Source: Saccharopolyspora_C sp040643635 (GTDB lineage Bacteria > Actinomycetota > Actinomycetes > Mycobacteriales > Pseudonocardiaceae). Taken from it: 64,000 nucleotides of DNA. Below are positions 8,698 to 17,428 of the stretch, piece after piece. The notes beneath the pieces are model-generated. The model was not told where the DNA came from, did not search any database, and saw only the letters and a program-made list of their open reading frames with translations. Position numbers and translations under genes: made by a program. How positions within the stretch are numbered: the first letter of the stretch is position 1; each line of letters starts with the position of its first letter. The stretch covers positions 9,558 to 73,557 of the forward strand of contig NZ_JBEYUS010000028.1 of assembly GCF_040643635.1 (NCBI RefSeq), read 5' to 3'.

Positions 8698-10230
8698 GTG
8701 TCCACCTCGAACCTGATCCTGATCGCCGTTGTCGTCGCCGTGCTGCTCGTGCTGGCCGTGGTCGCCGGCATCGTGCTGGCGCGCAGGCGCCGCATCAGCC
8801 TGCGGGAGCAGGAGGCGGAGCGCCCGGCGGTGCAGGGCGGTGGCTACCAGGCGGGTGGTGGTTTCAGCTTCTCCAGCGGTGCGGCGACCGCGCCGCCCGC
8901 GGAGGCGGAGCAGCCGGAGCACCCGGTCCGGGAGCGCCCGGAGACCGAGGGGCAGCCCGGGGTCGGTGACGACGCCGCCGAGCCGAGGGACAGCGCGCGC
9001 CGCGGCATCGTGGACGTGCCGCTGCCTGCGGAGGGTGAAGTCGAAGCGGAGACCGGCACGCCCCGCGAACAGCCGGCCGACACCACCGGATCCGACACCG
9101 ACACCGATACCGGTTCGACCGAGACCGACGTCGAACGCGTCCAGGACGGCTCCGGCGGCGGCGCGGTCGTCGCCGACGAGATCCCCGGCGACGACTCGAC
9201 CGGCACCGCGACCCGCGTGCCCGACCAGGACCGGGTCGAGACCCCGCCGGAACCGGCGCCCGCCGCCGAACCGGTCACCGAGGTCGAGGAGATCGAACCG
9301 ACCGCGGGCCGACTGGAGCGGTTGCGCGGCAGGCTGTCCCGGTCCCGTTCCACGTTCGGCCAGGGGCTGCTGGGCCTGCTCGGCGCGGGCGACCTGGACG
9401 AGGACTCCTGGGAAGAGGTCGAGGACACGCTGCTGCTGGCCGACCTGGGCGCGGCCACCACGACCGAGATCGTGGAGCGGCTGCGCACCGAGATCGCCTC
9501 GCGCGGCGTCCGCACCCCCGACGAGGCGCGGGCGCTGCTGCGCGAAGTCCTCATCGACGCGCTGAGCACCGACGCACAGCGCTCGGTGCGCGCCCTGCCG
9601 CACGGCGACCCGGCCGACGGCGGCAAGCCTGCGGTGCTGCTGGTCGTCGGCGTCAACGGCACCGGCAAGACCACCACCACCGGCAAGCTGGCGCGGGTGC
9701 TGGTCGCCGACGGGCACCAGGTGCTGCTGGGCGCCGCCGACACGTTCCGCGCGGCCGCCGTCGAGCAGCTCGCCACCTGGGGCGAGCGGGTCGGCGCCGA
9801 AGTGGTGCGCGGCAACGAGGGCCAGGACCCGGCGAGCGTCGCGTTCGAATCGGTCTCCCGCGCCACCGACAGCGGCGTGGACGCGGTGCTGATCGACACC
9901 GCGGGCCGGCTGCACACCAAGACCGGGCTGATGGACGAGCTCGGCAAGGTCAAGCGGGTGGTCGAGAAGCGCGCCCAGGTGGACGAGGTGCTGCTGGTGC
10001 TGGACGCCACCACCGGGCAGAACGGGCTGGTGCAGGCCCGGGTGTTCTCCGAGGTCGTGGACGTGACGGGCATCGTGCTCACCAAGCTGGACGGCACCGC
10101 GAAGGGCGGCATCGTGTTCCAGGTGCAGCGCGAGCTGGGCGTCCCGGTCAAGCTCGTCGGCCTCGGCGAGGGCCCGGACGACCTGGCCCCCTTCGAACCC
10201 GCCGCCTTCGTCGACGCCCTCCTCGGCTGA
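8698..10230 (+). CDS. ftsY: Signal recognition particle receptor FtsY
   Basis: FtsY is the membrane docking GTPase for SRP-ribosome complexes. The protein has an N-terminal transmembrane helix (LILIAVVVAVLLVLAVVAGIV), an acidic, Thr/Asp-rich linker of about 170 residues, then the NG domain: a helical N region from about 200, G1 GVNGTGKT at 318-325, the DTAGRLHTK motif and a TKLDGTAKGG motif near the end. The N-terminal helix is typical of actinobacterial FtsY. GTG at 8698 is chosen because GAGG at 8685-8688 is 9 nt upstream. An ATG at 8689 is in frame but abuts that site and would add only three residues. It works with Ffh, encoded at 15851. Confidence 0.95.
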   Translation: MSTSNLILIAVVVAVLLVLAVVAGIVLARRRRISLREQEAERPAVQGGGYQAGGGFSFSSGAATAPPAEAEQPEHPVRERPETEGQPGVGDDAAEPRDSARRGIVDVPLPAEGEVEAETGTPREQPADTTGSDTDTDTGSTETDVERVQDGSGGGAVVADEIPGDDSTGTATRVPDQDRVETPPEPAPAAEPVTEVEEIEPTAGRLERLRGRLSRSRSTFGQGLLGLLGAGDLDEDSWEEVEDTLLLADLGAATTTEIVERLRTEIASRGVRTPDEARALLREVLIDALSTDAQRSVRALPHGDPADGGKPAVLLVVGVNGTGKTTTTGKLARVLVADGHQVLLGAADTFRAAAVEQLATWGERVGAEVVRGNEGQDPASVAFESVSRATDSGVDAVLIDTAGRLHTKTGLMDELGKVKRVVEKRAQVDEVLLVLDATTGQNGLVQARVFSEVVDVTGIVLTKLDGTAKGGIVFQVQRELGVPVKLVGLGEGPDDLAPFEPAAFVDALLG

Positions 10231-10471
10231 CCCGCGCCACCCGGCGAACGCCGCGGAAACCGACGGCGCGCGGAGCAGGTGCGCCGCCGGGGAACGCTCG
10301 TCGCGGACCACTGCCGCCTCCCGGGTTTTCGATCACGCCCGGCCCCGGAGAACACGGACCGATCGAGTCCGGGACGACGACCCGCGCGGCCGCCGCGGAC
10401 GAGCGCGAGTCCGTCGATCGGGTCGTGGACCGAGCGGGGCGCCCCTGGGTGTCGCCGACCGCAGTCCGCGC

Positions 10472-10538
10472 GTGACCTGCCGGTGACCGGGGAACGCCGC
10501 CGTAACACGAGGACGCGGACAGTTCACGACGGGGAAAC
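10472..10538 (+). promoter_or_regulatory. GlnR-like nitrogen-regulator sites upstream of amt
   Basis: The 376-bp gap before amt holds a cluster of half-sites like the actinobacterial GlnR box (gTnAC-n6-GAAAC). TTCAC-n6-GAAAC at 10523-10538 is the best pair. GTGAC occurs at 10472-10476 and 10483-10487 (11-nt start spacing) and GTAAC at 10502-10506. They lie 70-135 bases before the GTG, where nitrogen-responsive control of amtB-glnK is known in other actinobacteria. The match is imperfect and binding is inferred. The rest of the gap shows nothing clear. Confidence 0.45.
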
Positions 10539-10606
10539 GAGCGGACGGATCGCCTGAAACAGGCATTCCCCAGGATGCGCCCAACCGGTTCGCACGGGGA
10601 GGCGAC

Positions 10607-11944
10607 GTGAATTCAGGCGATACCGCATGGGTGCTGATCAGCGCCGCGCTGGTGCTGCTCATGACACCAGGGCTGGCTTTCTTCTACGGCGGCATGGTGC
10701 GCGCCCGCGGCGTGCTCAACATGATCATGATGAGTCTCGGCGCGATGGGCGTCGTGGGCGTGCTGTGGGTGCTGTTCGGGTACTCGGCCGCGTTCGGCGG
10801 GGACCTCGGCGGCCTCGGGCTGCTGGGTGACCCGGTGCAGTTCTTCGGGCTGAGCGGGCTGCTCGGCGAGGACCAGCTGTCCGGGACGATCCCGACGCTG
10901 GCGTTCGCCGGTTTCCAGGCCATGTTCGCGATCCTGACGGTCGCGCTGATCTCCGGCGCCATCGCCGACCGGGCCCGCTTCGGCCCGTGGCTGCTGTTCG
11001 CGGCGCTGTGGGCGACCGTCGTGTACTTCCCGGTGGCGCACTGGGTGTTCGCGTTCGACGAGACCGACGAGGCGGGGAACGTGACCGCGGTCGGTGGCTG
11101 GATCGCGAACCGGCTCGCCGCCATCGACTTCGCGGGCGGTACCGCGGTGCACATCAACGCCGGTGCGGCCGCGCTGGCCCTGGCGCTGGTGCTCGGCAAG
11201 CGGGCGGGCTGGCCGAAGGGCACCGGGAAGCCGCACAGCCTGCCGTTCGTGGTGCTCGGCGCCGGGCTGCTCTGGTTCGGCTGGTTCGGGTTCAACGCCG
11301 GTTCCGCGCTGGCCGCGGACAACTCGGCCGCGGTGGTGCTGGTGAACACGCTGGTGGCGACGTGCGCGGCGATGCTGGCCTGGCTGCTGGTCGAGCGGCT
11401 GCGCGACGGCCACGCCACCACGCTCGGCGCGGCGTCCGGCATCATCGCCGGTCTGGTGGCGATCACCCCGGCCTGCTCGTCGGTGACACCGGTGGGCGCG
11501 ATCGCGGTCGGCGGGATCACCGGTGCGGTGTGCGCGCTGGCGCTGAGCCTGAAGTACCGGTTCGGCTTCGACGATTCCCTCGACGTGGTCGGCGTGCACC
11601 TGGTCGGCGGGCTCGTCGGCACCCTGCTGGTCGGGTTCTTCGCCTCCGATTCGGCGCCGGCCGGGGTGAGCGGGCTGCTCTACGGCGGCGGGTTCGACCA
11701 GCTGTGGCGGCAGGCGGTGGGCGCCGTGGTGGTGTTCGCCTACTCGTTCGCGCTGAGCCTGCTGCTGGCCTGGATCGTCAAGGCCACCGTCGGTTTCCGG
11801 CTGAGCCCGGAGGACGAGGCGGAGGGCGTCGACGAGACGGAGCACGCCGAATCGGCGTACCACTTCGGCGACGGCCGTTCCGCGCGCCGCCCGGCCGTGC
11901 GCACCGACGGTGCCGACCGCGAGTTGGAGGGCAGCAACGCATGA
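10607..11944 (+). CDS. amt: Ammonium transporter
   Basis: An Amt/MEP/Rh-family channel that conducts ammonium across the cytoplasmic membrane. The 445 residues contain about 11 hydrophobic helices and the typical segments TPGLAFFYGGMVRARGVLNM near the N-terminus, DFAGGTAVHINAGAAALALA in the middle and VVGVHLVGGLVGTLLVGFF later. The two pore histidines of the family are expected in the HINAG and GVHLVGG segments, both seen. The GTG at 10607 is preceded by GGGGAGG. The stop overlaps the glnK start (ATGA), which fits physical pairing of Amt with its PII regulator. The C-terminal tail is long and acidic, with HAESAYHFGDG. Confidence 0.96.
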   Translation: MNSGDTAWVLISAALVLLMTPGLAFFYGGMVRARGVLNMIMMSLGAMGVVGVLWVLFGYSAAFGGDLGGLGLLGDPVQFFGLSGLLGEDQLSGTIPTLAFAGFQAMFAILTVALISGAIADRARFGPWLLFAALWATVVYFPVAHWVFAFDETDEAGNVTAVGGWIANRLAAIDFAGGTAVHINAGAAALALALVLGKRAGWPKGTGKPHSLPFVVLGAGLLWFGWFGFNAGSALAADNSAAVVLVNTLVATCAAMLAWLLVERLRDGHATTLGAASGIIAGLVAITPACSSVTPVGAIAVGGITGAVCALALSLKYRFGFDDSLDVVGVHLVGGLVGTLLVGFFASDSAPAGVSGLLYGGGFDQLWRQAVGAVVVFAYSFALSLLLAWIVKATVGFRLSPEDEAEGVDETEHAESAYHFGDGRSARRPAVRTDGADRELEGSNA

Positions 11945-12279
11945 AGCTGGTGACCGCGATCGTCCAGCCCAGCAGGCTGGACGCGCTCAAGGACGAGCTG
12001 GGGAAGCTGGGCGTGCTCGGCATGACCGTCAGCGACGTCCAGGGCTACGGCAGGCAGCAGGGCCACACCGAGGTGTACCGCGGCGCCGAGTACGCGGTGG
12101 ACTTCGTGGAGAAGGTCCGGGTCGAGGTCGTCGTGGACGACACGACGGTGGACGAGGTCGTCGACGGGATCGTGCGCGCCGCCCGCACCGGCAAGGTCGG
12201 TGACGGCAAGGTGTGGGTCACCGCCGTGGACTCCGTGGTGCGGGTCCGGACCGGGGAGACCGGGGTGGCGGCGATCTGA
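11941..12279 (+). CDS. glnK: Nitrogen regulatory protein PII
   Basis: A 112-residue trimeric PII signal protein that senses ATP/ADP and 2-oxoglutarate and gates the Amt channel. The T-loop is intact, GRQQGHTEVYRGAEYAVDF, with the modifiable tyrosine exactly at position 51. The C-terminal signature GKVGDGKVWVTAV is also present. It starts within the last codon of amt (4-nt overlap). In Streptomyces and Mycobacterium the next gene is glnD, encoding the enzyme that modifies Tyr51. Here a terminator follows directly and no glnD lies anywhere in the window, so any modification would have to be encoded elsewhere or be absent. Confidence 0.96.
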   Translation: MKLVTAIVQPSRLDALKDELGKLGVLGMTVSDVQGYGRQQGHTEVYRGAEYAVDFVEKVRVEVVVDDTTVDEVVDGIVRAARTGKVGDGKVWVTAVDSVVRVRTGETGVAAI

Positions 12280-12302
12280 CACCGGGCGAGCACCGTCCTG
12301 CA

Positions 12303-12334
12303 GCCGGGCGTGGACCACGCGGTCCACGCCCGGC
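12303..12334 (+). terminator. Terminator of amt-glnK
   Basis: Perfect 14-bp stem, GCCGGGCGTGGACC and GGTCCACGCCCGGC with a 4-nt ACGC loop, 23 nt after the glnK stop. Confidence 0.75.
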
Positions 12335-12695
12335 TTCGTGCGTCGTGCGCCGCCGATGGGATTGCGTAGCTCTACTCAGCGGCACCGCGGGCTCTCACGG
12401 TCTTGCCGGGTCCCCGGTCGCGGCAGACTTCAGCGCGTGCCGAGGCCGAGCCGCGAGACCCGCCCGCACCTGGGGGTCGGACGGGAACGGGCGGAACGTG
12501 GCCGGGCACGGCTCTGGGGGAGCCGGAACACCGGGGGAACCGCGCCGGAGGGCCGGTGCGCGGAGATGGGGGACGTGGGCCGGGTCGGGGGACTCGGCGC
12601 ACTTGAGGAGGAAAAGGGAGGGATCCCGGGAGCCGGTGGGGGCCGGGAGGAGCGGGATCCCGTGGGGGTTGGGGTAAGAGGGGGCTGGGGGAAAG

Positions 12696-12743
12696 GGGAA
12701 TCCGGGGTGGCCCGCACGAGGGGTAGGGCCACCCCGGATTCCC
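12696..12743. repeat. 18-bp perfect inverted repeat in a G-rich intergenic region
   Basis: Arms at 12696-12713 and 12726-12743 (GGGAATCCGGGGTGGCCC and its exact complement) are separated by 12 nt. They lie in the 517-bp gap 12280-12796, where the plus strand is strikingly G-rich from about 12470 and holds two GGGATCCCG blocks at about 12640 and 12655. I see no coding sequence in this gap. The hairpin ends 53 nt before the next start codon. It could be a terminator, a transcript-end structure or a mobile palindromic element. Confidence 0.6.
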
Positions 12744-12796
12744 GCGTCCGCCCGCGCGCCCGCCGCAAGATCCGCTTCGCGTAACCTGGGGACGTC

Positions 12797-13381
12797 GTGG
12801 ACATTTCGGACGAGTCCGCCGTGGACGGCGGCCCAGCCCCCGCCCTGCGCGCCCCTCGCCGCGCGCTCGTCGTCCTGGCCGGACTGCCCGGCGCGGGCAA
12901 GAGCACCGTGCTGCACAAGCTGGTCGCGCCACCGGGCACGGTGGTGCTGGACTCCGAGCAGGTCCGGGCCCGGCTCCGCGCGCTGCTGCCCGCCGCCGTC
13001 CCGTACCGCTGGTACCGGCCGCTGGTGCACGCGCTGCACCGCGCGCGCATCGCCTGGTGCTGCCTGCGCTCCCGCGGCCGCGTCGTCGCCCACGAGCCCT
13101 CCACCCGGTCCACCACGCGGCTGATGCTGGTGATGTTCGCGCTGCTCACCGGGCGGCGCCGGATCCTGGTGTGGCTGCACGCCGGACCGGAGGAGGCGCT
13201 GGCCGGGCAGCACGCCCGCGGCAGGCTCATCCGGGGCCACTCGTTCCAGCTGCACGTGCACCGCGCGCGCCGGATGCACCGGGCGCTGCTGTCCGGGCGG
13301 GCACCGTTCGGCTGGCAGGAAGTGCACCTCTTCACACGAGCGGACGTGACCGGCGGCCTGCGGCTGCTCGGCCCCCGCTGA
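12797..13381 (+). CDS. P-loop ATPase/kinase-like protein
   Basis: A 194-residue protein with a clear Walker A, GLPGAGKST, at about residues 29-37 and a zeta-toxin or AAA-like kinase layout. After the P-loop it reads VVLDSEQVRARLRALLP, where the Asp could be the catalytic base, then an Arg-rich body, then GRLIRGHSFQLHVHRARRMHR. Such small P-loop proteins phosphorylate nucleotides, sugars or antibiotics, but the substrate is not evident. The GTG start follows a TAACCT -10-like box at 12782-12787 by 9 nt, so a very short or absent leader is likely. It stands alone between a hairpin-rich gap and deaD. Confidence 0.7.
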   Translation: MDISDESAVDGGPAPALRAPRRALVVLAGLPGAGKSTVLHKLVAPPGTVVLDSEQVRARLRALLPAAVPYRWYRPLVHALHRARIAWCCLRSRGRVVAHEPSTRSTTRLMLVMFALLTGRRRILVWLHAGPEEALAGQHARGRLIRGHSFQLHVHRARRMHRALLSGRAPFGWQEVHLFTRADVTGGLRLLGPR

Positions 13382-13447
13382 CCTGGCGACGAGGTGAGAT
13401 TCGTCCCGATAGCACGGGTGGGTTCGCCCGGCCGAACGGTTGATCGC

Positions 13448-13711
13448 TACCCTGGACGACGACGCGGGGGCAGATTCCGCCGCGTCTGGCTGAGACAGCG
13501 AGCTGCGAGTGACTGGCAACAGTGCGTGTGCGTGCCAGGTGTGCGCGGCTTGACATGCGCGAACAGCATCGCCCGCCCTTGGAGACGGCGACGGCGGAGC
13601 TGTGTTCGGACCTGACTGTTGCGATCGCCGCGTGCAGTGGACGTCGGTGCAGGGCCGTGACGCATTCCGGTTCAGCCCTGGCGACCACTACCGAGGAGAT
13701 CCGCTACACCC
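13448..13711 (+). promoter_or_regulatory. Putative deaD promoter and long 5' leader
   Basis: The 330-bp gap 13382-13711 holds a TACCCT box (13448-13453). If used, the DEAD-box helicase mRNA would carry a leader of about 250 nt. Long leaders are common for cold-shock helicases. A TTGACA hexamer also occurs near 13550 but has no matching -10. No gene is seen here. Confidence 0.3.
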
Positions 13712-15679
13712 ATGCCCCAAATCGATCAAGCAGTTTCCGGTGGGCTTCTGACCGGCGACGCGAGCTCCGAGCTGCCCGCCGCCGACCTGAACGGCGAGCA
13801 GGCGGTCACCGCCGCGGTCGAGTCCGTCGAATCCGCGCTCGCCGAGCAGGCCCCGGCCGCCACCGAGCAGCCCGCCGCCGAGCAGCCCGCCGCCGAGCAG
13901 GCTCCGGTCGAGCAGGCCCCCGCCGAGGAGAGCACCGAGCCGTCCGGGCCGTCCGGTTTCGACGCGCTCGCGCTGGACCCGCTGGTCCGCAAGGTCCTCG
14001 TCGAGCTCGGCTACGAGACGCCGTCGCCGATCCAGGAGCAGACCATCCCGCCGCTGCTGGAAGGCCGCGACGTGATGGGCCTGGCCCAGACCGGCACCGG
14101 CAAGACGGCCGCGTTCGCGCTGCCGATCCTCACCAACCTCGACCTGGACGCGCCCGGCCCGCAGGCCCTGGTGCTCGCCCCGACCCGCGAGCTGGCCATC
14201 CAGGTCGCCGAGGCGTTCCAGCGCTACGCCAAGCACCTGCCGGGCTTCAACGTGCTGCCGATCTACGGCGGCCAGAGCTACGGCCCGCAGCTGGCCGGGC
14301 TCAAGCGCGGCGCGCACGTCGTCGTCGGCACCCCGGGCCGGCTCATCGACCACCTGGACAAGGGGTCGCTGAACCTGCGCAACCTCAAGCACCTGGTGCT
14401 CGACGAGGCCGACGAGATGCTGCGGATGGGCTTCATCGAGGACGTCGAGCGCATCCTGCAGTCGGTGCCCGCGCAGCGGCAGGTCGCGCTGTTCTCCGCG
14501 ACTATGCCCGGCGCGATCCGCAAGATCAGCCAGTCTTACCTGCGCGAGCCGGTGGAGATCTCGGTCAAGACCAAGACCTCCACGGCCACCAACATCACCC
14601 AGAAGTACGTGCCGGTGCGCGGCCCGTACAAGCTGGACGCGCTGACCCGCATCCTCGAAGTGCAGACCTTCGACGCGATGATCGTGTTCGCCCGCACCAA
14701 GCAGATCACCGAAGAGCTCGCCGAGAAGCTCAAGGCGCGCGGCTTCAACGCCGCCGCGATCAACGGTGACGTGCCGCAGGCGCAGCGCGAGCGCACCATC
14801 GGGCACCTGCGCGAAGGCCGCATCGACATCCTGGTGGCCACCGACGTCGCGGCCCGCGGGCTCGACGTGGAGCGCATCTCGCACGTGCTGAACTACGACA
14901 TCCCGCACGACAGCGAGTCGTACGTGCACCGCATCGGCCGCACCGGCCGCGCCGGGCGCAGCGGCGAGGCGATCCTGTTCGTCTCCCCGCGCGAGCGGCA
15001 CATGCTGCGCTCCATCGAGAAGGCCACCCGGCAGTCCATCGAGCAGATGGACCTGCCGAGCGTGAACGACGTGAACGACCAGCGCCTCGCCCGCTTCGCC
15101 CAGGGGATCACCGACACCCTGGAGAAGGGCGGCCTGGAGCTGTTCCACAACCTCGTGCAGGAGTACGAGCGCACCCACGACGTGCCCGCCGCGGAGATCG
15201 CCGCCGCGCTGGCCGGCATGGTGCAGGGCGACCGCCCGCTGCTGCTGGAGCCGGAGCCGCAGGACAACCGCAGGCACCGCGAAGGCGGCTACGAGCCGGC
15301 CGGGACCGACACCGACACCTACCGGGTCGAGGTCGGCCGCCGCAACCGCGTCACGCCGAGCGCCCTGGTCGGCGCGCTGGCCAACGAGGGCGGCCTGCAC
15401 AGCAAGCACATCGGGCACATCGACATCCGGGCCGAGCACACGCTCATCGAGCTGCCCGCGAACCTGCCCGAGGACATGCTGCGCAAGCTCAGCAAGACCC
15501 AGGTCGCCGGGCGCGGCCTGCGGATCACCCGCGCCGACGGCGAGGTCCTGGCGCGGCGCGGTCCGCGTCCGAGCCGGGACAAGCCGCGCCCGCACCGCAA
15601 GGGCGGCCCGCGCGCCCCGCAGCAGGGCGGCCGTCCCGGCGGCGGCTACGGCAAGCGCCCCAGCCGCGACCGCACCTGA
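13712..15679 (+). CDS. deaD: DEAD/DEAH-box ATP-dependent RNA helicase
   Basis: A 655-residue helicase of the DeaD/CsdA type, which unwinds structured RNA in ribosome assembly and at low temperature. Order: an Ala/Glu/Pro-rich N-terminal extension (residues 1-80, repeats of AAEQP), the Q-motif region PIQEQTIPPLLEGRD, Walker A AQTGTGKT at 125-132, DEAD at 231-234, SAT near 263, the C-terminal helicase core ending HRIGRTGRAGRSGEA, and a DbpA-like RNA-binding domain at about 530-605 (YRVEVGRRNRVTPSALVGAL). A basic Arg/Lys/Gly tail follows. ATG at 13712 has GAGGAG upstream. The extended N-terminus is longer than in enterobacterial homologues. Confidence 0.94.
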   Translation: MPQIDQAVSGGLLTGDASSELPAADLNGEQAVTAAVESVESALAEQAPAATEQPAAEQPAAEQAPVEQAPAEESTEPSGPSGFDALALDPLVRKVLVELGYETPSPIQEQTIPPLLEGRDVMGLAQTGTGKTAAFALPILTNLDLDAPGPQALVLAPTRELAIQVAEAFQRYAKHLPGFNVLPIYGGQSYGPQLAGLKRGAHVVVGTPGRLIDHLDKGSLNLRNLKHLVLDEADEMLRMGFIEDVERILQSVPAQRQVALFSATMPGAIRKISQSYLREPVEISVKTKTSTATNITQKYVPVRGPYKLDALTRILEVQTFDAMIVFARTKQITEELAEKLKARGFNAAAINGDVPQAQRERTIGHLREGRIDILVATDVAARGLDVERISHVLNYDIPHDSESYVHRIGRTGRAGRSGEAILFVSPRERHMLRSIEKATRQSIEQMDLPSVNDVNDQRLARFAQGITDTLEKGGLELFHNLVQEYERTHDVPAAEIAAALAGMVQGDRPLLLEPEPQDNRRHREGGYEPAGTDTDTYRVEVGRRNRVTPSALVGALANEGGLHSKHIGHIDIRAEHTLIELPANLPEDMLRKLSKTQVAGRGLRITRADGEVLARRGPRPSRDKPRPHRKGGPRAPQQGGRPGGGYGKRPSRDRT

Positions 15680-15685
15680 TGACGA

Positions 15686-15721
15686 GGGCGGCGCGGTCTC
15701 CCGGTGGAGGCCGCGCCGCCC
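15686..15721 (+). terminator. Terminator of the DEAD-box helicase gene
   Basis: Perfect 11-bp stem, GGGCGGCGCGG and CCGCGCCGCCC with a 14-nt loop, 7 nt past the stop. It extends outward with GACGA/TCGTC across a bulge. Confidence 0.65.
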
Positions 15722-15850
15722 GCTCGTCCGCCCCGCGCCCGCCGCTCGGACGCGGGCACCTGCCCGGCGGTCGCCTCCGGCGATTCCGGGTGCGGTTACC
15801 CTCGACCAGGTACTCAGGTACATCATTCGACTCAGGAGCGGCGAGAACCC

Positions 15851-17428
15851 GTGTTCGACACCCTTAGCGACCGGCTCACCTCGGTTCTGCAGAACCTGCG
15901 CGGCAAGGGCCGGCTCTCGGACGCCGACATCGACGCCACGGCGCGCGAGATCCGCATCGCCCTGCTGGAAGCGGACGTGGCGCTGCCGGTGGTGCGCGCG
16001 TTCATCTCGGGTGTCAAGGATCGCGCGAAGGGTGCCGAGGTCTCCGGCGCGCTCAACCCCGCCCAGCAGGTCGTCAAGATCGTCAACGAGGAGCTCGTCG
16101 GCATCCTCGGCGGCGAGACCCGCAGGCTGGAGCACGCGAAGAACCCGCCCACGGTGATCCTGCTCGCCGGTCTGCAGGGCTCCGGCAAGACCACCCTGTC
16201 CGGGAAGCTCGCCAAGTGGCTCTCCGGCCAGGGACACACCCCGATGCTGGTGGCCTGCGACCTGCAGCGCCCCAACGCGGTCACCCAGCTCCAGGTCGTC
16301 GGCGAGCGCGCGGGCATTCCGGTGTTCGCGCCGGAACCGGGCAACGGCACCGGTGACCCGGTGGACGTGGCCCGGCGCAGCCTCGACGAGGCGAAGCGCG
16401 CGCAGCACGACGTGGTCATCGTCGACACCGCGGGCCGCCTCGGCGTGGACGAGGAGATGATGCGCCAGGCCGCGGACATCCGGGACGCCGTCCAGCCGGA
16501 CGAGGTCCTGTTCGTGGTCGACGCGATGATCGGCCAGGACGCGGTGTCGACCGCGGAGGCCTTCCGGGACGGTGTCGGCTTCTCGGGCGTGGTGCTCACC
16601 AAGCTCGACGGCGACGCCCGCGGTGGTGCCGCGCTGTCGGTGCGGCACGTGACCGGCCAGCCGATCATGTTCGCCTCCAACGGGGAGAAGCTGGAGGACT
16701 TCGACGTCTTCCACCCCGACCGGATGGCGAGCCGCATCCTCGGCATGGGCGACATGCTCACCCTCATCGAGCAGGCCGAGCAGGCGTTCGACGCCGACCA
16801 GGCCGAGCAGGCCGCGCAGAAGCTCGGCTCCGGGCAGCTCACCCTCGAGGACTTCCTCGAGCAGATGCAGGCGGTCCGCCGGATGGGTCCGCTGCAGAAC
16901 CTGCTGGGCATGCTGCCGGGTGCGAACCAGATGAAGGACCAGCTCGCCAACTTCGACGAGAAGCACCTGGACCGGGTGCAGGCGATCATCCACGGCATGA
17001 CGCCCGCCGAGCGCACCGACCCGAAGATCATCAACGCCTCGCGGCGGCAGCGCATCGCCAAGGGCTCCGGCGTCAGCGTCAGCGACATCAACGACCTGGT
17101 GAACCGCTTCTTCGAAGCCCGCAAGATGATGCAGCAGATGGCCGGCCAGTTCGGCGGCTTCGGCGGCGGCGGGGGCGGCAAGAAGGGCAAGAAGGGCAAG
17201 GGCAAGAACCGCAAGGGCAAGGCCAAGGGGCCGACCCCGCCGAAGGGCATGCGCGGCATGCCCGGCGGATTCCCCGGCCTGCCGCCGGGCGGGTTCCCCG
17301 GCGGGATGCCCGGTGGTGGAGCGCCCGGTGCCGCCCCGGACACCTCCCAGTTGCAGGGCGGGCTCAACGAGCTCCCGCCCGGGTTCGACCCCTCCAAGCT
17401 GAACTTCGGCGGCAAGAAGAAGAAATGA
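15851..17428 (+). CDS. ffh: Signal recognition particle protein Ffh
   Basis: Ffh (SRP54) binds signal peptides and 4.5S RNA and hands ribosomes to FtsY. The 525-residue protein has the N domain, G1 GLQGSGKT at 107-114, the DTAGRLGVDEEM and TKLDGDARGG motifs, and a Met-rich M domain (MQAVRRMGPLQNLLGMLPGA). The C-terminal tail is a long basic, then Gly/Pro/Met-rich stretch that exceeds the usual length. GTG at 15851 gives MFDTLSDRLTSVLQNLRGKG, the normal family start, and has an AGGAGCGGCGAG ribosome site. A TACCCT -10 candidate lies at 15797-15802. Its stop overlaps the next gene (ATGA). Confidence 0.96.
   Translation: MFDTLSDRLTSVLQNLRGKGRLSDADIDATAREIRIALLEADVALPVVRAFISGVKDRAKGAEVSGALNPAQQVVKIVNEELVGILGGETRRLEHAKNPPTVILLAGLQGSGKTTLSGKLAKWLSGQGHTPMLVACDLQRPNAVTQLQVVGERAGIPVFAPEPGNGTGDPVDVARRSLDEAKRAQHDVVIVDTAGRLGVDEEMMRQAADIRDAVQPDEVLFVVDAMIGQDAVSTAEAFRDGVGFSGVVLTKLDGDARGGAALSVRHVTGQPIMFASNGEKLEDFDVFHPDRMASRILGMGDMLTLIEQAEQAFDADQAEQAAQKLGSGQLTLEDFLEQMQAVRRMGPLQNLLGMLPGANQMKDQLANFDEKHLDRVQAIIHGMTPAERTDPKIINASRRQRIAKGSGVSVSDINDLVNRFFEARKMMQQMAGQFGGFGGGGGGKKGKKGKGKNRKGKAKGPTPPKGMRGMPGGFPGLPPGGFPGGMPGGGAPGAAPDTSQLQGGLNELPPGFDPSKLNFGGKKKK

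Noticed and set aside
12200..12784. Long open frames in the gap after glnK
   Set aside because: Extreme G/R composition, overlap with two perfect hairpins, no ribosome site and no protein-like pattern; frames are open because of GC bias.
13688..16993. Very long minus-strand open frames opposite deaD and ffh
   Set aside because: Typical antisense shadows of high-GC genes; translations are His/Arg/Val-rich with no domains.
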